The position numbers and the translations under genes were made by a program. Below are positions 1 through 6,384 of a stretch of 15,280 nucleotides of DNA, in pieces (within the stretch, counting starts at the first letter, position 1; the number at the start of each line of letters is the position of its first letter). Source of the DNA: Clostridium sp. CAG:465 (GTDB taxonomy: Bacteria > Bacillota > Clostridia > TANB77 > CAG-465); the NCBI GenBank assembly GCA_000433755.1, contig FR891256.1:1-15280 (forward strand), given 5' to 3'. Under the pieces are notes generated by a model. That model saw only the letters and a list, made by a program, of their open reading frames with translations, did no database searches and was not told the origin of the DNA.

Positions 1-258
1 ACTATATTTTGTATCTACACCATCAGCTTTAAATATGGCTTTTGCATCATACATACCTTGTGTTTCAGCCATTTTTTTACCATAATATAGGTTAATTGCA
101 GAATTAATACTTGACCTATTATCTGCAAGTTGAGCGACTCTACTAGAGTCAATTGGATTGTTGTTATTTAGTGTTAAAATAACAGCGGCAGCTAAAATAA
201 TTATAACTATAATAGTTACAATTAATACGATTAAAGAAATACCTTGTTTGTTTTTCAT
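1..258 (-). CDS. Prepilin-like protein with type IV pilin N-terminus (partial, C-terminus beyond window)
   Basis: The first 86 codons are visible, beginning at ATG 258 behind a GGAGG at 267-271; there is no stop before the window edge. The N-terminus is a short basic leader (MKNKQG) followed by ISLIVLIVTI and a hydrophobic helix to about residue 30, which is the layout of a prepilin cleaved after Gly6 by a prepilin peptidase. The mature position 5 is Val instead of the usual Glu. After the helix comes an Asn-rich stretch and a probable amphipathic extension of the pilin helix (residues 38-66). Its place at the end of a pilMN-pilO operon supports a pilus subunit. Whether it is a major pilin, a minor or tip pilin, or a pseudopilin cannot be decided from this fragment. 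Confidence 0.8.
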   Translation of the reverse strand, partial: MKNKQGISLIVLIVTIIVIIILAAAVILTLNNNNPIDSSRVAQLADNRSSINSAINLYYGKKMAETQGMYDAKAIFKADGVDTKYS

Positions 259-284
259 AAACTTTTCCTCCCTATTTCTATATA

Positions 285-307
285 TTAAAACATTTTTAAT
301 GTTTTAA
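285..307 (-). other. AT-only hairpin between the PilP-like gene and the prepilin gene
   Basis: A 10-bp inverted repeat (285-294 with 298-307, loop 295-297) fills much of the 55-nt gap before the prepilin ribosome binding site. It has only one G:C pair and no clean U-tract after it on the minus strand, so it is at best a weak terminator. It could instead be an mRNA processing or stability element that lets the pilin message differ in amount from the upstream genes. That role is inference. Confidence 0.35.
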
Positions 308-313
308 CCAAAT

Positions 314-751
314 TTACTTACTAGTAGCTGGTGGATTAGCAACTCCACCATTACTATTTGTTGTTTTATCATTTGCCTCTTGCTGTTCTTTAGTAGATGA
401 AGTATTAGTAGAACTATTTCCACTATTATTTTCACTACTATTTGAACTTCCTGAAGAAGATACTTTTGCAAAAGGATCATTATTACCAGTTTTATACTGA
501 CTATTTGATTTAAAACTATTCATATCATCAGATGAAATTGAATATTGCTTTTTTAAAGGTTCACTTGATATTGCCTTAGTTGCTTCGAAAGTATATTCAG
601 ATTTTGAAATACTTTGATAATCTTGTACGACACCTTTAGTAATAGCAGACTGTTTAGGTAACATTAACATGAAAACTATTACAGCTATTGCAATCATTAC
701 TAGAAGTGAAACCCCAAAAGTAATAAAATAATTTTTATTTATATTATTCAC
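314..751 (-). CDS. Small bitopic membrane protein of the pilus operon, possibly PilP-like
   Basis: A 145-residue protein starting at GTG 751, chosen because GGAGGA at 758-763 sits 7 nt upstream and no ATG lies nearby. Residues 1-8 are cytoplasmic, 9-31 form a transmembrane helix, 32-90 are a polar region with little repetition, and the tail from about 98 is rich in Ser, Asn and Thr. Near residues 86-96 it has YKTGNNDPFAK, resembling the Asp-Pro-Phe motif of PilP that precedes its folded domain. PilP also belongs at this place after pilO, but the usual lipobox and C-terminal beta domain are missing. It begins 15 nt after pilO and is surely co-transcribed. I do not recognise a closer family. 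It may be a reduced PilP or a clade-specific partner of PilO. Confidence 0.6.
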   Translation of the reverse strand: MNNINKNYFITFGVSLLVMIAIAVIVFMLMLPKQSAITKGVVQDYQSISKSEYTFEATKAISSEPLKKQYSISSDDMNSFKSNSQYKTGNNDPFAKVSSSGSSNSSENNSGNSSTNTSSTKEQQEANDKTTNSNGGVANPPATSK

Positions 752-757
752 AAACAG

Positions 758-763
758 TCCTCC
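758..763 (-). promoter_or_regulatory. Ribosome binding site fixing a GTG start
   Basis: GGAGGA lies just upstream of the GTG at 751 and just after the pilO stop codon (767-769). Its strength and spacing are the main reasons to accept the GTG start of the PilP-like protein. Confidence 0.75.
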
Positions 764-766
764 ATT

Positions 767-1510
767 CTATTTATTTATAACTATATTTTTTACATTGAAA
801 CTAGCCTTTATTGTAGTTCCTTTAACATAGTCCATTGATATATTATCAAGTTTAAATCTTAAAGAAGTATCATTTTCAACTTCAAATATGAAATCTGATA
901 TATTCATATAACTTCCCTTAACTTCAATTTTTAAAGCAGATGAACTTGATGTAGAAGCTGATGTATCTGATGAAGTATTAGTAGATGAATTAGTACTATT
1001 ATTTGTAGTAGACGAAGAAGTCGTTGTTGTAGTTGTTGTTGTAGAATTACTATCTGTATTATCTGTAGAACTTCCACTATTACTACTATTATTATTTGTA
1101 TTTGTAATCTGCTTACCACCAGGTTCAACCATTACTATTTCTAAATTATTCTTTTTAGCATAATTTCCTAATTTAATCCACATATATTCCAAATTATATG
1201 ATTCTTCAGTAGTTGCTTCTTTTATAACGTTTATAGTTTCATCGCTTATGGAATTATATTTGTTTTTTTGTTTATCGTAGTCACTTTCTGCTTTTTCTAG
1301 ATTACTAACTGTTGTATAATATGTTCCTTGTGCAGTTGATAAATCTTTTTCAGATTTTTTTACTAATCCATATTCACCTACAAGAGATGAAATAGATGGG
1401 ATTTTTACAATAATTAAATTTGCTCCAAGTAACATAAGTAATACTATTAAAATAACTGTAACTCCAAGAATAGATGAAATAATTATCATTTTTTTATTGT
1501 TTAATGTCAT
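767..1510 (-). CDS. pilO: PilO-like type IV pilus inner-membrane alignment protein
   Basis: PilO pairs with PilN in the inner-membrane alignment complex that links the cytoplasmic PilM-ATPase side to the growing pilus. This 247-residue protein has the PilO plan: a short cytoplasmic N-terminus, a transmembrane helix at about 8-35, a charged coiled coil at about 45-90, then an extracytoplasmic alpha/beta domain. The C-terminal half (about 192-247) carries the typical PilO pattern with IEVKGSYMNISDFIFEVEN followed by two further strands. Between the first strand (about 122-129) and this half is a 56-residue Ser/Thr/Asn-rich stretch (136-191), including eight Thr in a row. The gene begins with an ATGA overlap with the pilMN stop (1507-1510), implying translational coupling. 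PilO identity rests on architecture and position; overall sequence conservation is low. Confidence 0.82.
   Translation of the reverse strand: MTLNNKKMIIISSILGVTVILIVLLMLLGANLIIVKIPSISSLVGEYGLVKKSEKDLSTAQGTYYTTVSNLEKAESDYDKQKNKYNSISDETINVIKEATTEESYNLEYMWIKLGNYAKKNNLEIVMVEPGGKQITNTNNNSSNSGSSTDNTDSNSTTTTTTTTSSSTTNNSTNSSTNTSSDTSASTSSSSALKIEVKGSYMNISDFIFEVENDTSLRFKLDNISMDYVKGTTIKASFNVKNIVINK
1019..1042 (-). repeat. Thr-codon microsatellite within pilO
   Basis: Eight consecutive Thr codons (five or six ACA with ACT and ACG variants) encode an octa-threonine run in the extracytoplasmic linker of PilO. Flanking Ser/Asn codons extend the low complexity to about 936-1105. Because the unit is a triplet, slippage would change linker length without a frameshift. 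Confidence 0.7.
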
Positions 1511-3108
1511 GGTAAATCACCGCCAATCTCAACTGTTGTTGTTTCACCATTTTCAACTTTAACAATTTTTGCATTATTTAAAACATTTTCAAGTTTAATC
1601 TGAGCAAAGAAATACCCTAAATCCTCATATTCTGTAGATGATGCCTTAATAGTAACATACTTATTATCATTAGAAGATATATTTACAAGTCTAACATTCG
1701 TAGGTATTATTTTTATTATATTTTGAAGTAATGATGCGACATTATATGTTGAAAATTTTCCAATCTGATTACTTTCTATTTTATTCTTTATATCTTCTAC
1801 TTCATCATTTACTTTCTTATACTCGTTTGCATTTTTATTTATATATGTTATATCTGAATTTACCTCATCAGTTTTCTCAGTAATATTCTTTTTCTTAGCT
1901 TCCATATTTTTGAGCATACTGTTTACACTAAATGTATATATTCCACTAAAAGCAATATATACAAAAAGAATTACAACAGCAACAATAGTAATATATGTCA
2001 AAGTTTCTAAAGATTTATCTGTAACAGTTATTGTTTCTCTTACCTTTTTTTCTTTAGGCTCTTTTACCTTTTTGGTAGAATTAAAAATATTACTAATTTT
2101 TTTATTAAATTTTACAGTTCTTGCAACATATTGTAGTTCAGGATATTTTGGATTTAAATACTCATATGCAAGAGTTATAGCCTCTGTAACTTCAATAATT
2201 TCAGACATATATCTTACATCTGTTGTGTCTTGTATAAAAAATGGCTTTAAAACTGAACATTTTACATCTAAAAATTGAGAAAAAAGTAAATCAACATTTG
2301 TAAATGCTGTACCTATTCCTGTTAAAAAAGCCTTAGATATACTATTTTTATATTTTTCAATTTCAGATAAACATTGCTTTAATATTTCTTGAAATATAGG
2401 TTCAACAATTTGCTCTAATGTGGGATCATTTGAGCTCTCACCCTCAGTATATACATTCATTTGTTTACAAGTTGCATAAGCCTTTTCATAAGAACCAAGA
2501 CTACTAGTAAAATCATTAAGTAATTGTTTCATTCCAATATTATATGATTTAAATTCAACTACTTTATGATTTATAACAGTAGTGATTGATAACTTAGTAT
2601 CTATGTTTATTAACATGTAACTACTTTCTTCATCAGAAATAAGCCTTTTTACAATTGGTATTGCTGGACTAATACCTGAAATACTTTTGTCAAAATCAAG
2701 TTCACTATTAATTACATCTTTTGGAGTTATATTAAGAATTGCATTTCTTTTATTATCATCATTTTTTGCATCTGATACCATATACACATATGAATATCTA
2801 TCAGGTGCTTTTGCATTTTTTTCGCACCATGATTCATATTCAAGTTTCATAATACTTGGAATATATGATTTGTCTTGAGCTTGTTCATAAACTTGTGTGT
2901 TATAATAAACATCATTTTTAGGATTTATTACAACAGGAATATTTTGACTAGAAGTTTCATCTATTATTTGTCTTATGACAAACTTATCATCCTGGTTTGT
3001 AAATTTAATACCATATTTTTCAACTTTAACCATTTTATTATTATCTACAGATAATTTAGCATATTTAACTATATTATCATCTAAATAAATACCTAAACAG
3101 TTTGCCAT
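1507..3108 (-). CDS. pilMN: PilM-PilN fusion protein of the type IV pilus assembly platform
   Basis: At 533 residues this joins two pilus proteins normally encoded separately. Residues 1-320 look like PilM, the actin-fold cytoplasmic protein, with LGIYLDDNIVKYAKL at the first strand pair, MLINIDTKLSITTVI near 165-179 and FLTGIGTAF near 261-269. A lysine-rich linker (about 333-358) leads to a transmembrane helix (about 368-392), a coiled coil (about 400-445) and a PilN-type domain (about 455-530, with IIPTNVRLVNIS). In PilM the N-terminal tail of PilN binds a groove on the actin fold, so fusion replaces that contact; Clostridioides difficile is known to have a PilMN fusion. The Gly/Ser residues expected in the PilM phosphate loops are poorly kept here. 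The start is ATG 3108 with GGAGGA 7 nt upstream. It heads the pilus operon. Confidence 0.88.
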   Translation of the reverse strand: MANCLGIYLDDNIVKYAKLSVDNNKMVKVEKYGIKFTNQDDKFVIRQIIDETSSQNIPVVINPKNDVYYNTQVYEQAQDKSYIPSIMKLEYESWCEKNAKAPDRYSYVYMVSDAKNDDNKRNAILNITPKDVINSELDFDKSISGISPAIPIVKRLISDEESSYMLINIDTKLSITTVINHKVVEFKSYNIGMKQLLNDFTSSLGSYEKAYATCKQMNVYTEGESSNDPTLEQIVEPIFQEILKQCLSEIEKYKNSISKAFLTGIGTAFTNVDLLFSQFLDVKCSVLKPFFIQDTTDVRYMSEIIEVTEAITLAYEYLNPKYPELQYVARTVKFNKKISNIFNSTKKVKEPKEKKVRETITVTDKSLETLTYITIVAVVILFVYIAFSGIYTFSVNSMLKNMEAKKKNITEKTDEVNSDITYINKNANEYKKVNDEVEDIKNKIESNQIGKFSTYNVASLLQNIIKIIPTNVRLVNISSNDNKYVTIKASSTEYEDLGYFFAQIKLENVLNNAKIVKVENGETTTVEIGGDLP

Positions 3109-3220
3109 TTTATTCCTCCATTTTAAAATTTAAACTCATAAATATTATTTACAAATAAAAGCATTGTTATTATTTTTTTGTCAAATTTTGTAGATTATAT
3201 TTACACATTTTTATATTCAT

Positions 3221-3249
3221 ATTTTATTATATATATAAATTTATTTCAA
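3221..3249 (-). promoter_or_regulatory. Candidate sigma-A promoter for pilMN-pilO
   Basis: On the minus strand TTGAAA (3249-3244) and TAAAAT (3226-3221) are separated by 17 nt, each one mismatch from consensus. A second TTGACA at 3184-3179 lacks a good -10 box at the right distance. AT-rich background makes chance matches likely, so this is a candidate only. Confidence 0.45.
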
Positions 3250-3277
3250 CACTTTAAGATCATTTTAATAATTTGTT

Positions 3278-3312
3278 ATTTTTTTGAAATGCTTTTGTAA
3301 TTTTTTTGAAAT
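3278..3312 (-). repeat. Tandem pair of 13-nt direct repeats upstream of the pilus promoter
   Basis: The identical sequence ATTTCAAAAAAAT (minus-strand reading) occurs at 3312-3300 and 3290-3278, start to start 22 nt apart, or about two helical turns. It lies about 30-65 nt upstream of the candidate -35 box, the position of an activator site or an UP-like A-tract element. Function is inference. Confidence 0.5.
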
Positions 3313-3350
3313 ACTATTTAACGTTTTCTATACGTACTAACTTTTAGTGG

Positions 3351-3396
3351 AAAATAAAATCTCACCTAACAATACTGTTAAATGAGATTTTATTTT
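3351..3396 (-). terminator. Terminator after spoIIIAH
   Basis: A perfect 14-bp stem (3351-3364 with 3383-3396) is capped by a two-base internal loop, a further 5-bp stem (3367-3371 with 3376-3380) and a four-base loop. The outer arms are A-rich and T-rich on either strand, so the minus-strand transcript ends in a U-rich arm and termination could work both ways. It lies 22 nt after the spoIIIAH stop and separates spoIIIA from the pilus operon. Confidence 0.8.
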
Positions 3397-3418
3397 TTAA
3401 AGATTTGCTTTAATAAAT

Positions 3419-4009
3419 TTATTTCTTACACTCTATGCTTATTTTATTTGCATTTGCTCCCAACTGATCAACTAAAATTTGTTGTATTTGTGCTATTTGT
3501 TGCTGTGTTAGATCTTCTTTTGATTTTATAACAACATTTATATTGTCATTATTAGTTGGAATTATGACAATATCTTCAATTCCTTTAGCTTTGATTACAT
3601 TTTCAACCATTGTAATTAAGTTTTTTTGTTTTATAAGTTCACTTAATTTTTGTTGATATTCCTTTATTTCAGCTTCACTACTTTTTTCATTTTTTATAAC
3701 ACTAGTATAATTTTCACTAAGCTCAGAATACATATTATCCCTGTCATACTTAAATACTGCAAGTGCTGAATCTTCAGAATTATTATTTGATGCAGAAGTA
3801 GTTTTTGCATCATCATTTTCAGAATTTGACTTATCATCAGAATAAATGCTAACTTTATCATATGTAAAACTATCTTTTCCATTAACGTACATGGTTTGCC
3901 CTAAATTTTTTTCTCTTGTTGGATTATATTTATAGTTTATATACCCAGCCACTCCAACCATAAGCAGAATTGATAATACAGCTATTTGACTTTTTTTAAT
4001 TACTTTCAT
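3419..4009 (-). CDS. spoIIIAH: Stage III sporulation protein AH, ring protein of the SpoIIIA-SpoIIQ channel
   Basis: SpoIIIAH sits in the mother-cell membrane and projects a ring-building domain into the space between the forespore membranes, where in known systems it docks with forespore SpoIIQ. The 196-residue protein has a basic N-terminus, one transmembrane helix at about 8-27, a polar Ser/Asn/Asp-rich linker at about 57-80, an acidic/basic helical segment (85-145), and a C-terminal YscJ/FliF-like alpha/beta domain (about 130-194) with ...EDIVIIPTNNDNINVVIKS followed by a Gln-rich helix. It is last in the operon, 8 nt after spoIIIAG, and its AGGTGG ribosome binding site overlaps the spoIIIAG stop. 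Length and position fit the family. The terminator follows. Confidence 0.93.
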   Translation of the reverse strand: MKVIKKSQIAVLSILLMVGVAGYINYKYNPTREKNLGQTMYVNGKDSFTYDKVSIYSDDKSNSENDDAKTTSASNNNSEDSALAVFKYDRDNMYSELSENYTSVIKNEKSSEAEIKEYQQKLSELIKQKNLITMVENVIKAKGIEDIVIIPTNNDNINVVIKSKEDLTQQQIAQIQQILVDQLGANANKISIECKK

Positions 4010-4017
4010 ACTACCAC

Positions 4018-4590
4018 CTAACCTTGTTTTTCAAAAACCTGAACTTTATATACAGGAATATTTACCACTGTTGATACAGCCGATGCAATTTTTGAACGTA
4101 AATCAACACTACTTGCTCCTTTTGCAACAACAATAGCACCTTCAACTTTTGGACATTCCACACTTTCAACAATAGCAGACTTACTTCCACTTTTCTCGTT
4201 ATATGCTACAACTTTTTCAGTTGTACTTTTATCGCCAGACTGTTCCTCTTTAGTGTTATATACAACATTTTGTTTTTCTTCTTGTGAATATGATAGTACA
4301 ATTGAAACATCACTTATTCCCTGTATTTGGGATAAAATCACACTCAACTTATTTTCTAAATCTGAATTACTTACAGAAGTTTTAGAATTACTACTTTCCT
4401 CACTACTATTTATATTACTATTACTACTTGTACTATTACTAATACTTTTATTTGTTTTATCATCTGATTTAAAAATGTAATTACATGATATAAGTAGAAT
4501 AACTAAAAGAACAACTAATAATATCAAATTTTGCGTTCTTTTCTTTTTATCTTTAAAAGCAGATTTTATAACTTCCAACTGATTATTCAA
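4018..4590 (-). CDS. spoIIIAG: Stage III sporulation protein AG, ring-forming channel protein
   Basis: SpoIIIAG forms large rings in the intermembrane space and is thought to be a main conduit of the feeding-tube complex. The 190-residue protein has a basic cytoplasmic tail, a transmembrane helix at about 21-40, a Ser/Asn-rich linker at about 44-75, and the ring-building domain from about 78 to 188. Family signatures are visible: LSVILSQIQGISDVSIVLSY near 82-101 and the closing segment GAIVVAKGA ... IPVYKVQVFEK near 151-188. The start is a TTG at 4590; no ATG or GTG gives a complete N-terminus, and an RBS lies upstream in the end of spoIIIAF. The stop is 2 nt before that start codon's neighbouring gene end, so translation is coupled to spoIIIAF. 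Confidence 0.93.
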   Translation of the reverse strand: MNNQLEVIKSAFKDKKKRTQNLILLVVLLVILLISCNYIFKSDDKTNKSISNSTSSNSNINSSEESSNSKTSVSNSDLENKLSVILSQIQGISDVSIVLSYSQEEKQNVVYNTKEEQSGDKSTTEKVVAYNEKSGSKSAIVESVECPKVEGAIVVAKGASSVDLRSKIASAVSTVVNIPVYKVQVFEKQG

Positions 4591-4592
4591 AA

Positions 4593-5120
4593 CTATTCTC
4601 CCTCCTCTACAACACTTATTTTAGAATAGTCTATATCATACTCACTGTTTATATATCCAACAACTTCATTTACTGATCCAAGATCCGTTTTTTCATTATC
4701 TAATTTAGCAATATTAAGTTCTATTTTCGTTACGTTATACTCATCATCAACAACTATGTTTATATTATTTACAACAATATCCTTGTGAGCAAGTTTAAAC
4801 ATAACATCACTTTTTAAATTCTGTATAAACTGGGCTTTAACAAGTTCATCATTTTTGTTATCTAGCCCTTCAGAATTTACACTAACTATATTATTTTCAT
4901 CGGGACTTACTGTATTTAGTATACTATCGATACTTGCCCTTACATTTCCATTCTTTAATAAATCAACTACAGGTGAAACTATAGTTATTACCGTAATTAT
5001 CCCAACAAGACTATAAATGTACTTTCTTAAATTTGTTTTAGGGACAACCAATTGCACTATTACAATTAGTATTCCTAAACATAACATTGAAACAATCCAA
5101 TTTCTAAAAATTTCAACCAT
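4593..5120 (-). CDS. spoIIIAF: Stage III sporulation protein AF
   Basis: SpoIIIAF is a membrane component of the SpoIIIA complex with an extracytoplasmic domain that shares the ring-building fold. This 175-residue protein has two transmembrane helices near the N-terminus (about 6-26 and 35-54), the first opening MVEIFRNWIVSM as is usual for the family, then a soluble domain (about 95-175) with alternating strands and an acidic C-terminus. ATG 5120 follows a GAGGT 9 nt upstream; it starts 22 nt after spoIIIAE ends. Only 2 nt separate its stop from the spoIIIAG start. Assignment rests on the two-helix plan, weak sequence similarity and position. Confidence 0.9.
   Translation of the reverse strand: MVEIFRNWIVSMLCLGILIVIVQLVVPKTNLRKYIYSLVGIITVITIVSPVVDLLKNGNVRASIDSILNTVSPDENNIVSVNSEGLDNKNDELVKAQFIQNLKSDVMFKLAHKDIVVNNINIVVDDEYNVTKIELNIAKLDNEKTDLGSVNEVVGYINSEYDIDYSKISVVEEGE
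4598..4606 (-). promoter_or_regulatory. Ribosome binding site fixing the TTG start of spoIIIAG
   Basis: GAGGAGGGAG-type purine run inside the last codons of spoIIIAF, about 7-10 nt upstream of TTG 4590. It supports the non-ATG start and suggests the gene is read by coupling from spoIIIAF. Confidence 0.65.
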
Positions 5121-5142
5121 ATAAATTACCTCTTTTCTTTTG

Positions 5143-6381
5143 TTAAGTCACTATACTATTTACTAAATTAAGAATTATCCCTGTAGAAATTACAAATAAA
5201 ATAACTACACCAATTAAAATACCCAGCATTGTTTTATATACATTTACAAATCCAGATAAATACTTTAAAATAAGTTTATCTGTTGTTATCATCTCAACAA
5301 ATGCAGCTAATAACATATATATAACCATAATACTTGTAATCTTAAATATTGGAATAATCCCTACTATCACTATACCTAAAATTCCAATAATCCCACCAGT
5401 TTTTCCAATTATTTTTGTAGCTCCAACTACCACTTCAAAACTGTCTGAAAAAAACTTTCCAACTACTGGAACAAAGTTAGAAACTGCAGCCTGTGTTGTT
5501 TTAACGCTTAATGAATCAACAGATGAACTAAGTGATGTCTCAAGCGATAATACTCCTAAAAATACTGTAAGTACTACTCCTATTGTCCATAGCGAAACGT
5601 TGGAAAAAAATTTTGATAATTTCTCTAATCTAATATTTTCAGATATACTACATATTACATTAAAAGCCACAGAAATTGACAAAAGTGGAATTACAAAATA
5701 CGTAACAATAAATCCAACAGAACTTGCTAAAAATAGTAGCAAAGGTTGTATAATTCCTGTAGTAGAGATTTTTCCTGTTGCAATCAGTACTGATAGTAAA
5801 AATGGTGATATTACTTGCATTAAAGTTCCCATTGTATTTATTGTAGTCTTTAACATATTTACAGTTTGTACAAATGTTGCAACTGTAATTGTTGCAATTA
5901 CAATAAAGCATGCAAGATGTGCTATACGTGTAATATCACTTTTATTATCAAGTTCTAAATTTGATAATATTGCCATTATTATAACAATTATAAATATAGT
6001 AACTGTTCCTTTTATTGCTGAAGAAACTTCACTTGCAAATATTTCTAGCAATTTTGTAAATAAATTTTTATGATTAATATCATTTTTATTTAAAAGTTCA
6101 TTTGCTATATTTTTAAAATCTATTTCTTGTCCCAAATTTTCATTTACAGAATTATTTATGGTATCAATATATTCATCCAAATTATATGTTTTTCTTGTAC
6201 TCTCTGTTATATTATTAGTAACTTCCTCTGTTGTTTTTGATACATCATCAGTACTAGTATTACTACTAAATACTTCACTGGCAAATACAAAATTTGTCTT
6301 AAGTATTAAAAAGCAAGTAATAATAAGTATAAATATTTTGCTTAAATGTTGTCTAAATTTTTTCTTTACTACCTTATTCAT
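5143..6381 (-). CDS. spoIIIAE: Stage III sporulation protein AE, polytopic membrane protein
   Basis: SpoIIIAE is the large polytopic member of the complex and is often compared with an export-gate or permease component. At 412 residues it matches the family length. The N-terminus has a cleavable-signal-like segment (about 14-35, ending VFAS), followed by a polar Ser/Thr/Asn region (36-105) and about seven or eight hydrophobic segments (near 124-141, 153-174, 186-202, 207-232, 262-283, 328-350, 350-368 and 383-410). The family signature lies at about 294-330: KTTQAAVSNFVPVVGKFFSD followed by a glycine-rich turn. Its ATG (6381) is 3 nt after the spoIIIAD stop and has only a weak Shine-Dalgarno match, so it probably depends on coupling to spoIIIAD. 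Confidence 0.95.
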   Translation of the reverse strand: MNKVVKKKFRQHLSKIFILIITCFLILKTNFVFASEVFSSNTSTDDVSKTTEEVTNNITESTRKTYNLDEYIDTINNSVNENLGQEIDFKNIANELLNKNDINHKNLFTKLLEIFASEVSSAIKGTVTIFIIVIIMAILSNLELDNKSDITRIAHLACFIVIATITVATFVQTVNMLKTTINTMGTLMQVISPFLLSVLIATGKISTTGIIQPLLLFLASSVGFIVTYFVIPLLSISVAFNVICSISENIRLEKLSKFFSNVSLWTIGVVLTVFLGVLSLETSLSSSVDSLSVKTTQAAVSNFVPVVGKFFSDSFEVVVGATKIIGKTGGIIGILGIVIVGIIPIFKITSIMVIYMLLAAFVEMITTDKLILKYLSGFVNVYKTMLGILIGVVILFVISTGIILNLVNSIVT

Positions 6382-6384
6382 AAA

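Larger units (their letters stand above)
3109..3350 (-). other. Upstream region of the pilus operon
   Basis: This AT-rich stretch separates the pilus operon from the spoIIIA terminator. It contains a ribosome binding site next to pilMN, one good sigma-A-like promoter (3221-3249) giving a leader of roughly 105 nt, and a pair of 13-nt direct repeats upstream of that promoter. I see no coding sequence and no recognisable riboswitch core in the leader. Confidence 0.6.

Noticed and set aside
931..1128. Minus-strand open frame rich in Leu, Gln and Ile inside pilO
   Set aside because: It is a shifted reading of the Ser/Thr/Asn repeat in pilO and has no independent support.
3109..3220. Possible c-di-GMP riboswitch in the pilMN leader, as known upstream of some clostridial pilus genes
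   Set aside because: The leader is almost wholly A/T and contains none of the G/C-rich conserved core of either c-di-GMP riboswitch class.
5600..6073. Plus-strand open frame opposite spoIIIAE
   Set aside because: It is antisense to a canonical polytopic protein, whose hydrophobic codons yield Ile/Val-rich antisense frames by codon symmetry.
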